A DNA stretch of 64,000 bases, taken from Scortum barcoo (taxonomy: Eukaryota > Chordata > Actinopteri > Centrarchiformes > Terapontidae). Positions 47,880 to 59,211 of the stretch are shown in pieces (within the stretch, counting starts at the first letter, position 1; every line of letters starts with the position of its first letter). A program made the translations under genes and the position numbers. The notes below the pieces were generated by a model that was given only the letters and a program-made list of their open reading frames with translations, searched no databases and had not been told where the DNA came from. Location: positions 392,501-456,500 of the forward strand of contig CM041534.1 of NCBI GenBank assembly GCA_023238725.1, written 5' to 3'.

Positions 47880-48190
47880 AAACCAACATAATTGTCTCAT
47901 TATGGTATTGGGCAACCATGTACCTTTCCAGAACAGCTTCAATGCTTCAATACAAGGTGTATTGAAGCATTGAAGCTGTCATTGATTCTCAGAGTCTGAA
48001 CTCTCCTGGAAGGATGAACACCAATCTTCCAAAAGATATTCCCCGATTTGGTGTTTTGATAATGGTGGTGGAAAGATAGGTGTATTGATTTGCAATGATC
48101 CTTCTCTCTATGGGGACAAGTAGACCTAAACTATGCCAGCAAATTGTCCATCACAGCGTAACAGAGCCACCAGATCTGCATTTGTTATGT
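47880..48190 (-). mobile_element. Tc1-like transposon relic with internal hairpin
   Basis: Same family as 34612-34990. Shared blocks are CTGGAAGGATGAACACCAAT, TTCCAAAAGATATTCCCC, GATAATGGTGGTGGAAAG, then TTGATTTGCAATGATCCTTC and TATGGGGACAAGTAGACC. The left end (ACCATGTACCTTTCCAGAAC, 47916-47935) corresponds to the transposase C-terminus. A large central part of the transposase is deleted after 48078, so no catalytic triad survives. Confidence 0.75.
47934..47978. repeat. Perfect 21-bp inverted repeat with 3-bp loop
   Basis: CAGCTTCAATGCTTCAATAC plus A, loop AGG, then the exact inverse TGTATTGAAGCATTGAAGCT plus G. It lies inside the Tc1-like relic, and only its outer bases belong to the expected transposon sequence. 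A fold-back template-switch event is a plausible origin. A role as a transcription terminator is not expected in this genome. Confidence 0.95.
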
Positions 48191-51100
48191 TTCTCCACTC
48201 ATTTACTCAGGTTTTACGTTTGTCACCCATCTGTATATACCTGGTTATTGACTGTACTTAAAGCTATACAAAGGCAACTGCAAGAGCAATGGAATGAGGT
48301 TTCTTGGGATACAGAAGTAATGGCAGCAAAGTTTGATCATGGATTTAGTCTCTGGGCCAACTCTGTACCTGACATTTAAATTTTATTTTCAAACCCTATT
48401 TCTTGATTTACATTAACAACAGTGAAATCATTTGATCTGCATGTGACAGCCTGACTAAGTTACCTCTTGATCTGTAGTTAGTCTACCACTTGGTCCAGGC
48501 CGCAGTGTATGAAGAGCCATTGACAATGGTGCCCAGAGGATCGACCTTACTAATTTTGATGATCCCCTTGCCTTTTCCTGTACTACGACCACAAGGTCCA
48601 AATTGTGGTCCAAAATAAATAAAATAAATAATTTTGTGCAGATACAGATTTGTGTTTCAGTTTGTCCAATGCTCACTCCAGCAGTGGCAGAGGAGGTGAA
48701 GCACGTTTGGCAGTTTAATCCCTGAAGTATTTGGGCAAGATGCAAAATGCCAAGTCGCTGTTGATGGCTGTTTGGCAAAGCAGACAGTAGTGTATATACA
48801 TATTTTGTATGACTGGGTTGCTTTCACCAGATATGTTTGTAACTTGTTCAGGAAAAGATTTTGCAATTTTTTGCATGTTCTCCTTCCCATGATAGTACAT
48901 ATGTGAAAGTCACAACTATCCACTATACAAATAGCATGGTCACCTTGTGAACTTATTTGCACACACCCTTCTTCTCAACTCACCTCATCATACTACCTCA
49001 GTGTCGTGGTGACAACACAGATTGCAGTGATACATTAGTGCTGTTAAGGTCAGCCATTCAACAGTGGAGTAAGCCATAATCTTCCCTGACTTGACCTTTC
49101 CAATATAGATTAATTCCATTTGCCATGCAGGAGAGCTGTGCATTTAAGCTGTCTGTCACCACTGCACTACCTTCAAGTACTGAGGAATAGAAAGGGGATA
49201 ACATACATATACACATACATATACTAGTAATTAGATCAGTAGAACAATTTGGGAATGAAAAGCCAATGAGAGTGATACTCTCTGGCAGGCAGAAATAATG
49301 CAGTCACACCAATTGTGCAGAAGCCTCACCCTCAGGTGATTCATGTCTCAGGATGAGTCTGTGTGATTTCCCCTACATCGGCAGAGGGGCTTAAATTTAC
49401 TTAATTTCTTTGGCATACTTTCAACTGTGACTCTCAGAACAATGAATGGCTCAGAAGATTGAGGTTGCGACTGGCAACCTCACAGCAGAGAAATATTATT
49501 CAGCTTTGCAGAAAGACTGCAAGTAAGCGGTGTGCCAATGCGATCCATCTGTGTGGTGACTTTGACAAAGCCATTTTCAGCAGCACATTACAAACTCAGA
49601 TTAATTGTGATTGCAGGTGAAAGTACAATGAGCCATTGTACAAATTCAGTGATAACACAAAGAGCATTTGACAAAAATGGAAAACAAATAGTTTGTATTT
49701 TAAGCCAAGATTTAGTAGTACTATGTCCAACCTGCACATTTACCACTACTTCTTAAACCTTATCAAGGAATGCAAATATTCTGTGCCATATGTGATATCG
49801 GAAGACATCATTTTATGGTCTAGGCAACTGGGATTTCTTACTATTTTACAGGTCAATAAGCTTTGCAGCAGCACAGTAGTTTTCCATTGGATGAAACTGT
49901 TTCTTTAGCTGAATCTAAAGGCTGAAGATAAATTTCTTTAAGTACGTTTGTTCTCCTACCTGTGGACATATGATAATTGAGTGTGTGATAATGACACAGG
50001 AGTCACTACTTTATTTACTTACCCTTCCAGACCATTGTCACAGTTATGTGAGACAGCTGGCTCTCTCTCTGATCTTTACACACATACACATCAGCATACG
50101 CTGATGTTCTCACTGCTTATTTGTGTGTTTACACCTCATTTCTGGGTATCATGTGTAGGACTGGTGTGGGGTCTTCTCACAATATGGCTATCAGAAGTTG
50201 GCACTATCAACTGCACCTTTCTCTTGGTTCATATTGCCACCATTTGCTTTAGAGTAATGGGGAACTGCTATGAGGCAAAAGAAATGAGGACGCCTTGTTA
50301 AATCATTTCAGTCTGGCCTCTTTCCAAGCATACAAGGATTGAATGCTTTCTTAAGCTGTGGAAAGTTCAGCATTTTACAGGTGATTTATGCACAGTAAGT
50401 CAAGCGAAATAATACTGCTTAGCCCCCACAATTCCCAATTTTCTTGTACTGCTGGGGGTTCTGTATCCTGCCCAGCCTTGAACCACCTGTGCAAACTCTG
50501 AACACATGAAGTACACATGAACTGATTTTCCCTTTATCTATATATCTAATTTTAGAATAAAAAACTCTTCAAGTCATATAAATCAGCACACATTGCTGTA
50601 CATATTGTATGCTATGTGTGTATCTGCAAACATACTGCACAAGCTAGCAGTTTGGGCAACAGTTCACAGAGAGCCAAGGCAATCTAAAACAGTGAAGAGT
50701 GGCCCTTGGCAGTGCCATAGGCAAGATGCCCTTTATGGACATAAGGGAGAGCAAAAACAACACATGCAAAAGAGAAAGAAGGGTGCAAGGGGAGTAGATA
50801 AAGAGGAGCTGTGGGAGAGAAGGAGCAGGAGATGGGCAGAGCTCAGGGAATTGGGAGGGGTGGGGGGTTGCCTGCAACCACAACTTTCCTCCTTTTCATA
50901 AAGCAGTGGTTCTCCCAAAATGACAGTTGAGGTCAGACAGAAGACCTAGAAAAAAGCCCTCCAGCATTCTTGCCACGTGCTGCTCATCAAAAGGCCGGTG
51001 AAATAAACACTAACACGAATCAAACACTGAAAACTAGAAAAGAGCTAAGGTTGGAGAGACAGGTAGAATTTAACTAGAGATAGAGGAGCAGAAGAGTCAG

Positions 51101-53537
51101 AGAGTGCAAAAGAGAGGGGGACAGCAGGTCGAGGCTCACAAAGTGTTTGTGATTCCATTAGCTGCATGTGCTTTGCTACTGGATGGGGTTGTATCTGCAG
51201 TATTTGAAAAAAACTATTTCAGAAGAAGCTGAGGGTGAGTGAACAGGACTGAACCGAATGTCCCCTAAAGAAGTTAATGTGAAGCTGGTAGTGCATTGTG
51301 CTCCAGCAGCTATTTCCCATTCTTTTTTTATAATACCCGTGTGTGTGTGTGTGTGTGTGTAAATGTGTCCTTTCATGTTTCATGTTTTCAGCAGAACACA
51401 TAAAAGGAGTCAGTCACACAATACACAGAGAACGAAGAAGCAGTTGCCTTGATTTGAATTTGTTCAGCTTTCCAAATTTTAAAGCTAAATCCACTCTTGA
51501 ATCATATTGACTTCAGCTTTAATGTTATAATCTATCACATACACAGAGGATAAGCAACACTATATTTAGGGTGGAATATCCCTTTAAAATAGCAGATAGC
51601 ATATTAACTTTGGACGAAACAAATAGCACATTTTTAAGGTACAGACAGTGATGTTTGTATGCAAAGGACTTTTGTTTGCAAAAAATAGTAACTTTCAATT
51701 AAAAAACTGGATATATTCTTAGGTAAATGCAGAACTTTTCCTCCAAACCAAGTATTCTCAAAAGAAGTGATTGCCAGTAATTAATGAGAAATGTTGTTCC
51801 ACAGTGATAACAAGAAATGGAAAGCTTGACATTTGATGTAGCGCTCACCATTTCAATCCATGAAATGCTGTGTTTCGTTTTTCTCGCTTGCCTCCTCTGA
51901 TAGTCCATCCCACCTTGGCAACAATCTCTTTATCACAGCTGCTCTTCAATGGTCAAAATTCTGTGTTGTGACATTATACTGAAAAGAGGCTTGATGCATT
52001 CAACAGCACAATAAACCTCTGGCTTTACAGCAATAAAGGCAGTGTTAATGGAGGCTGCTGTGGTGCAGTACAGTGTGTATATGCAGCAGCGGTGTGGCTG
52101 AGTGGAAAATACAGCGTATTAAAATTCTCCTGTTGCAGTGGAGTGCACGACTGGGTGCTTTCTTCTATTGAAATTAGGAGGTGTAATACATTTTGCTATA
52201 TGTATCCACCTTTCTGGTCTTTACCTTAGGCTATGCTTCCAAGCCTTTTGTTCAAAGAGAAGAAGGATTAATCCATCAGTCAAATATTTTCTAGATAGTT
52301 TTTTTACCCCCGTGGTTAAACACATATTCATTTTACAATGCAGACAATCAAGAAACTCAAGAGACAGTTTTACACATTCTGTCTTTTTTGAGTCTGTCAA
52401 ACATATATTAGCAAACTATTTAATCTTTCACAGAAGAGTTCAGTACACTGTGCTTTGTGTAAGGCACATGCTGTAGTTTCAGTTTTTCTCATTTAACAGA
52501 GGATTAGAAAGACTTGATTGTTTTTTCTTTCCCTTCTCAATAGTTTCAGTTTTAAATCCAAGGCTGTATAGGGTCAAATTCTTCCACAGGCACTCCACAG
52601 AATTGTGGAATGTGTACCATTGAAACCCACTGTAATAATCCAAACATCCACACCAGATTAATAAAAAACTGGTTTGTTTGATTTGTCATTATCTTATAGG
52701 TAGACTGTCATCCTCATCTTACAGCAACAATAATATGGAAGGCAGAATGACACTGAAATGTATGTAGATTCTGACTCTGATCCTGAGATCTTTTTCGGAC
52801 CACAGACACAGACTGAGAGCAACAGAATAGGACTCTACATGGACACAATTTGACTTCTTAATTTACTGAAGGCTGGGTCTCAGTTACTAGGAACAAAGTG
52901 AATCTGTGAAAACCCTGAGTCAGTCAAATAAAATTGATATAAAAAACACAAAAATTAATGATGTTCAGATTTGAGCGATGGTCAACATACAAACCATATC
53001 CTATAATCATCATTTAAACGTTGATTACCGAAAACGTATATACTATAAAATACTCACTTTAGGGCAACAGTGTGTATGGTAAACTTCAAGTAACTTCAAG
53101 TCTATCTCTTCCTGTGCCATATCTTATGGCTCTGCTGAGGATCTATAAAAGCGAGGCAGACTCTGGTAACCATAATGAGACTAAATCCCTCTCAGCACAA
53201 TTTTGCTAGATTGCTGAAGCTGTTTAAGGAACACATTTCTGTCTTCCAAGGTATAAAACTGCCAAATGCCCCCCGCCCTTGTTTAAGTCTTCCTGGCAGG
53301 TAAGGAAATTGAGTGGCCCTCATATGCTTAATTGCATTTCAGTAAATCCATGAGCTAATGAGAGAAGTGATTCCCCCATCAATTACTGCCTAATTGAAAG
53401 CATATATTGTGATAAATGTAATGTTGACTTTGAGATGTGTATGAAGCTCAATTAAGATTGTCAAAGGAATTGCTCTTCAATTTTCTGAGAAGTGCAAGTG
53501 GGAGTGCAAGTGGAAGTGGGAGGAAGGAAGTAGAGGG
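48191..53537. other. Non-coding stretch
   Basis: About 5.3 kb with no recognised exon, RNA gene or mobile element apart from a GT run at 51339-51361. Frames at 48095-48379, 48455-48962, 50593-50901 and 52138-52476 were read and none shows a known motif. Confidence 0.5.
51339..51361. repeat. (GT)n microsatellite
   Basis: About 11 GT units. Confidence 0.9.
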
Positions 53538-53715
53538 CCTGACTCACTGGTATCAGGACAACAGCCTCCTTCTAAACATCAGCAACACTGCAAGGAGCTG
53601 AAAGTGGACTTTGGGAAGAAGCTGGGGACGAACTACACCCCCTTGAAGGTTCATGGTGGAGAGGGTGGATACCATCAAGTATCCTGGGAAATTTAGAGTC
53701 ACCAACTAACCTATG
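53538..53715 (+). mobile_element. Rex1-like LINE fragment (RT thumb region)
   Basis: Reads YQDNSLLLNIS, then after a frameshift KELKVDFGKKLGTNYTPLK, then VERVDTIKYPG. This is the RT segment downstream of the catalytic motif in Rex1-like elements (usual form: LLLNVSKTKELIVDFRR...VERVDTIKYLGVHI). It breaks off at 53692. A short AAATTTAGAGTCACCAACTA (53689-53708) follows, resembling the inverted SINE body. About 50 codons, non-functional. Confidence 0.65.
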
Positions 53716-55146
53716 AAATAAATAGGTTAAAAATAATGTTAGTGCAACAGTGTGTAATGTGTATACACAAGCCCCCTAACCTTAAATCATGCTGACCACA
53801 TGTACAACTCATCATGAAATGTTACTACTACTACTGCTTTTTTCAGACCTTCGACAGCATTAACTTAAGAATAAATTATATTTTCCACTCCTTTCAGTTA
53901 AGTGAACACAATTGGAAATCTGAGGCTACTTCAGCTTCAAGTGTCTCTTCTATTTAGCAAAGCAACATTTTGCTATCCTTTATCTCTAACTTGCACACAC
54001 CTAAGCTGTCAACAGTCTCTTTGTCAACAGCTGGAAGATAATTTCCAGACTGGTGTAATCGCTCTTTGTGCTATGTACCTATGCAATTAGGCAGCTTGAA
54101 ATCAATGTTCAGTGGGTGAGTCCTCCAGGCAAATGGGCGGAAATTTCAGCAAAAGAAATGTGTTTATTTTGATTTGACTGAGATAGTTGTCTCACACTGA
54201 GAAGCTGATGTAATGATGAGATTCATTTGTTCTATTCATTCTCCCATTAATGCCTGCGCTGCTGTGCAGACACACTGTTGTGAAACCACAAGACGAGGTT
54301 AGACTGTCACATTACAGCACTCCCCACAGAGCTGTACAAACCCAGTTTGATAGGAGAAACAGCATGTACATATATAGATTGCCCCCCCACAGGATTTTTT
54401 GTCACTGTTTGCTACTTCAATACTTATCATGATCTCCTGCGCTCTCTTTGTGTGCCAAACCCATATTGAAAACTTCACAGACTCAATTATTGTGTATAGC
54501 TGTATACTGTGGGAGAACACACTCTGAGCATCACACTGTTAGTCTGATTGTAGCTGAAGATGCTTGCTGTTGTGCAAACATTGATTTACAGATTTCAAAT
54601 ACTAAAAAAAAGAAATCAAGTGTTTTTAGCTCATGGTGTTTACCAGAAGATTTAACAACTGTCTAAGACACATTGCAAATCATAGTATGACATTAATGTC
54701 TTCTAAGAATAAAGACCTCTGAGGAGACATTTAAACAAAGTTTTCCATAAAAAAAACTCAAAAGCCACACCACAACACAACAACACAATTTAAGAAATTA
54801 GACTTTTTTTAAAACGTTTTTATTGTCAAAGAGAAAACATACTCAACTGTGTTAGGTAATCATTGTAATTCATTTGTGTTTTTAAAGGATTCAACATCCT
54901 ATACATAACAATATATAATCCAAAATGTTATATGTAATCCAAAAAAGTAAAAGAGTTGAGTTAGGAAAAATACACTAAAAAACCAAAGGCTCAGAAAGTA
55001 AAAACAAATAATGACTCAGACCTCCAGACTTAAAAAAACACTGTATGGCCAAAGTGTTCCCTGGAATTGGTAATTGGTAATAACTTTGCCAAAACCTTTT
55101 CTCTGTAGATACAACTCAATTTCTCCATTCATTTCAGTAGCCAGCC
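53716..55146. other. Non-coding stretch
   Basis: No recognised feature. Contains A-rich patches near 54604 and 54740. Confidence 0.5.
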
Positions 55147-55158
55147 TTCAATGCCTAT

Positions 55159-58100
55159 TCATCCATCCATCCATCCATTTTCATCCACTTGATCCGGGAC
55201 CGGGTCGCGGAGGCAGCAGTCTGAGCAGAGATGCCCAGACTTCCCTCACCCCAGACACTTCCTCCAGCTCTTCCGGGGGGACTCCCGAGGCGTTCCCAGG
55301 CCAGCCGAGAGACATAGTCTCTCCAGCGTGTCCTGGGCCTTCCCCGAGGGCCTCCTCCCGGTGGGACATGCCTGGAACACCTCTCAAGGGAGGCGTCCCA
55401 GGGGGCATCCGAAAGAGATGCCCAAGCCACCTCAGCTGACTCCTCTCAATGCGAAGGAGCAGCGGCTTTACTCCGAGCTCCCCCGAGTGACCGAGCTTCT
55501 CACCCCTATCTCTAAGGGAGCGCCCAGCCACCCTGCATGGAGGAAACTCATTTCAGCCGCTTGTATCCGCGATCTTGTCCTTTAGGTCATTACCCAAAGT
55601 TCATGACCATAGGAGGTGAGGTGGGAGCGTAGATTGACCAGGTAAATCGAGAGCTTCGCCTTTCGACTCAGCTCCTTCTTCACCACGACGGTCCGGTACA
55701 TGACCGACCGCATAACTGCGGACGCTGCACCCAATCCGCCTGTCAATCTCACGCTCCATCTTTCCCTCACTCGTGAACAAGACCCCGAGATACTTGAACT
55801 CCTCCACTTGAGGCAGGACCTCTCCACCCACCCGGAGAGGGCACGCCACCCTTTTCCTGTCGAGAACCATGGCCTCAGATTTGGAGGTGCTGATTCTCAT
55901 CCCAGCCGCTTCACAGCCGCTTCACACGGCTGCAAACTGCTCCAGTACATGCTGAAGGTCCTGGCTTGATGAAGCCAACAGGACAACATCATCTGCAAAA
56001 AGCAGAGATGAAATCCTGTGGTTCCCAAACTGGACTCCCTCCGGCCCCTGGCTACGCCTAGAAATCCTGTCCATAAAGATTATGAACAGGACCGGTGACA
56101 ACCGGCAATGCGAACCAAGCTCCTGCTCCGGTCCGTACAGAGACCGAACAACCCTTAGCAAAGGCCCCCGGACCCCATACTCGCGGAGCACTCCCCACAG
56201 AATACCACGAGGGACACGGTCGAATGCCTTCTCCAGATCCACAAAGCACATGTGGACTGGTTGGGCAAACTCCCATAAACCCTCAAGCACCCTGTGGAGG
56301 GTATAGAGCTGGTCCAGTGTTCCACGACTGGGACGAAAACCACATTGTTCCTCCTGAATCCGAGGGTCGACTATCGGCCGAATTCTCCTCTCCAGTACCC
56401 TGGCATGTAGACCTTCTCCGGGGAGGCTGAGAAGTGTGATCCCCCTGTAGTTGGAACACACTCTCCGGTCCCCCTTTTTCAAAAAGAGGGACCACCAGTC
56501 CAGTTTGCCACTCCAGAGGCACTGTCTCCAACCTCCATGCAATGTTGCAGAGGCGTGTCAGCCAAGACAGCCCCACAACATCCAAGAGACTTGAGGTACT
56601 CAGGGCAGATCTCATCCACCCCCAGGCGCCTTGCCACTGCGCAGGAGCTTGTGAACTACCTCAGTGACTTCAGCTTGGGTGATGAACGAGTCCACCTCAG
56701 AGACCCCAGCCTCTGCTTCCTCATTGGAAGGCAAGTCGGTGGGATTGAGGAGATCCTTGAAGTATTTCTTCCACCGTCCGACAATGTCCCCAGTTGAGGT
56801 CAACAGCTCCCCACCTGCACTGTAAACAGTGTTGGCAGAGTACTGCTTCCCCCTTCTGAGGCAGCCGGACGGTTTGCCAGAATCTCTTCGAGGCCGACCG
56901 ATAGTCCAATTCCATGGCCTCACCGAACTCCTCCAAGACCCGAGTTTTTGCCTCCAGGACCGTCTGGGCTGCGGCTTGCTTGGCCTGCCTGGTACCTGTC
57001 AACTGTGTCAGGAGTCCCACAGGCCAACATGGTCCGATAGGACTCCTTCTTCAGCCTGACGGCATCCCTTACTTCCGGTGTCCACCACCGGGTTCGGGGA
57101 GAGGGTTGCCACCACAACAGGCACCAGAGACCTTGCGTCCACAACTTCGAACTGCCGTCACAGTCGACAATGGAGGCAGAGAACATGGTCCACTCGGACT
57201 CAATGTCCCCAGCCTCCCTTGGAATCTGTGAGAAGCTCTTCCAGGAGGTGGGAGTTGAAGACCTCCCTGACAGAGGGCTCGGCCAGATGTTCCCAACAGA
57301 CCCTCACAATACGTTTGGGTCTGCCAGGTCTGTCCAACTTCCTCCTCTGCCAGTGGATCCAACTCACCACCAGGTGGTGATCGGCCAGTTGACAGCTCAG
57401 CCCCTCTCTTTACCCGAGTGTCCAAGACATACGGCCGGAGATCAGATGAAACGAAATGACAACAAAGTCGATCATCGCCTTCCTGGCCTAGGGTGTCCTG
57501 GTGCCACGTGCACTGATGGACACCCTTATGCTCGAACATGGTGTTCGTTATGGACAAACTGTGACTAGTACAGAAGTCCAATAACAGAACACCGCTCAAG
57601 GGGTTCAGATCGGGGAGGCCGTTCCTCCCGATCACGCCCCTCCAGGTATCACTGTTGTTGCCCATGTGAGCATTGAAGTCCCCCAGTAGAACAATGGAGT
57701 CCCCAGTCGGAGCACCATCAAGTACCCCTCCCAGGTACTCCAAGAAGGCCTGGGTACTCTGTACTGCTGTTCGGCCCGTAGGCACAAACAACAGCAAGAG
57801 ACCCATCCCCAACCCGAATGCTTGCAGGGAAGCGACCCTCTCGTTCACCGGGGTGAACTCCAACACATGGCGGCAGAGCTGGGGAACTATAAGCAAGCCC
57901 ACACCAGCTCGCCAGCCGCTCACCCTGGGCAACTCCAGAGTAGTGGAGGGTCCAACCCCTCTCAAGGAGCTGGGTTCCAGAGCCCAAGCTATGCGTGGAG
58001 GTGAGCCTGACTATCTCTAGCCGGAATGAGCTCAGGCTCCTTCCCCCCCAGCGAGGTGACATTCCATGTCCCTATGGCCAGAGTTTTGGTCCAGGGATTG

Positions 58101-58530
58101 GGTCACTGAGGCCCCCCGCCACGACTGCTACCCAAACCACATTGCACCGGCTCCTCATGGACCTTCCTGCGGGTGGTGAGCCTACTGGAAGGCGGGCCCA
58201 CGTTGCTATTTCGGGCTGAGCCCGGCCGGGTCCCGTGGGCAAAGACCCAGCCACCAGGCGCTCGCCTGCATGAGCCCCAACCCCGGCCTGGCTCCAGGGT
58301 GGGGCCCCAGTGCAACGCCAATCCGGGCGGCAATCGTGAACGATCCTTGTTGGTCTTCTATTCATGATGGGCTTGTGAACCGCTCTTAGTTTGGCCCGTC
58401 ACCTAGGACCGGGTTTGCCATGGGAGACCCTACCAGGGGCGTGTAATGGCCCCCGACAACATAGGCTCCTAGGACCATTCGGGCAGCACAAACCCCTCCA
58501 CCACAGGAAGGTGGCGGTTCAAGGGAGGGG
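55159..58530 (-). mobile_element. Rex3 (RTE-clade) LINE, copy 2, essentially full length
   Basis: A roughly 3.37-kb element on the - strand. It is flanked by TTCAATGCCTAT (55147-55158) and TTCAATGCTTAT (58531-58542), a 12-bp target duplication with one mismatch. The 3' end is an (ATCC)n run (55160-55178), that is GGAT repeats in element orientation, the usual tail of this family. The 5' end reads CCCCTCCCTTGAACCGCCAC and continues through a GC-rich leader before the ORF. Compared with copy 3 it has lost about 60 bp around 56098 and several single bases. Opposite orientation to the kirrel-like exon 0.5 kb away. Confidence 0.9.
55200..58360 (-). pseudogene. Broken endonuclease-RT ORF of Rex3 copy 2
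   Basis: The protein would nick DNA and reverse-transcribe its own RNA. Order on the - strand: endonuclease with GVGLLIVPQLCRHVLEF, IVLLGDFNAHMGNNSDTWRG (about 57635-57695) and NTMFEHKGVHQCTWHQDTLG (near 57490-57550); linker; RT with EEQCGFRPSRGTLDQLYTLH (about 56285-56350), motif A CFVDLEKAFDRVP (56212-56253) and FADD (55988-55999). The C-terminal part has VEEFKYLGVLFTSEGKMERE, LTSYGHELWVMT and RSQLRWLGHLFRMPPG. Frameshifts occur throughout. The RT motif GLRQGCPLSP is deleted (the reading jumps from GSHCRLSP). Dead as an enzyme source. Confidence 0.9.
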
Positions 58531-58542
58531 TTCAATGCTTAT

Positions 58543-59061
58543 ACTATGAAAAAAAATCTGAGAACAATATTTTGCTTTCTGAAAATACAGAAATAAAAAA
58601 TCCCTCACAATCAAAAAACAGGTAAAGATTCGCAGAGTTTGTTTCGTAAATAGTGGACCCAGGATAATGGTGTTAGTATTGGTCTGTCACCCTGTGAGTC
58701 AGAATTGCTAACCATACTACAACCACAAAACAAAACATCTCATAACTAAAGTTAACTGAGACCTGTCTCAAGCTACAGTGATTTCATATCTAGACCCACA
58801 TCAAAATGATATTTCAAACTGTACCTGTTTTTTGTGACATGACTGCAAAGCTAAAATCCTGTGTCTGTATTGGTGAATTGTAAGTACCCATTCAGATATG
58901 TTACAGGACATGTAAGATATTATTTTATTCATTTCAAAGGAAATGGTTTTGCAGCAGTTGCAACACAAAGGAGGAGTGCAAACACAAATACTGCTTGATA
59001 TACCACTATTTTCTATGCAGCTTTATATGGACTAATTTGTTTACTCATTTGGCCTTTCTAG
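58543..59061 (+). other. Intron sequence before the kirrel-like exon
   Basis: AT-rich, no repeats recognised. It ends in TTTGGCCTTTCTAG, a pyrimidine-containing acceptor. A second CAG-type acceptor (TTTTCTATGCAG, ending 59020) lies 41 bp upstream and would shift the frame if used. Confidence 0.6.
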
Positions 59062-59211
59062 GGAGCTCTGCTGTGTTCACCCAACAACCAACTGACTTGG
59101 TGGTGGTGGCAGGACAGCCGGTCACCCTGCCATGCTCCATTCCTGGCTACCATGGAATGGTGCTTTGGCTGCGTGATGGCATGGCCCTGGGTGTCAACAG
59201 GGATCTCTCAG
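59062..59211 (+). CDS. kirrel3: Kirrel3-like exon: start of first Ig domain
   Basis: Kirrel/Neph proteins are single-pass membrane adhesion molecules with five extracellular Ig domains, acting at synapses and the kidney slit diaphragm. This 150-bp exon begins after CCTTTCTAG and ends at CTCAG before GTAATA, with phase-1 introns on both sides, the usual phase for Ig-domain exons. It encodes about 50 residues: SSAVFTQQPTDLVVVAG, then GQPVTLPCSIPGYHG holding the B-strand cysteine, then MVLWLRDGMALGVNRDLS with the C-strand tryptophan. From memory, human KIRREL3 shares the spaced pattern QQP-D-VVV-GQPVTL-C-IP-Y-G-VLW--DG-ALGV-RDLS; KIRREL1 and KIRREL2 fit less well. The signal peptide exon and the rest of Ig1 were not found in the window. 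Which teleost paralogue it is cannot be told. Confidence 0.8.

Noticed and set aside
47934..47978. microRNA precursor
   Set aside because: The arms are perfectly paired, with a 3-nt loop and only 21-bp stem, unlike a typical precursor; it lies in a transposon relic.
55074..58367. Many + strand open frames across 55-58 kb
   Set aside because: They are antisense to the GC-rich Rex3 ORF of copy 2.
55200..58530. CpG-rich block as a gene promoter or CpG island
   Set aside because: The GC content comes from the Rex3 element; the island ends match the transposon ends.
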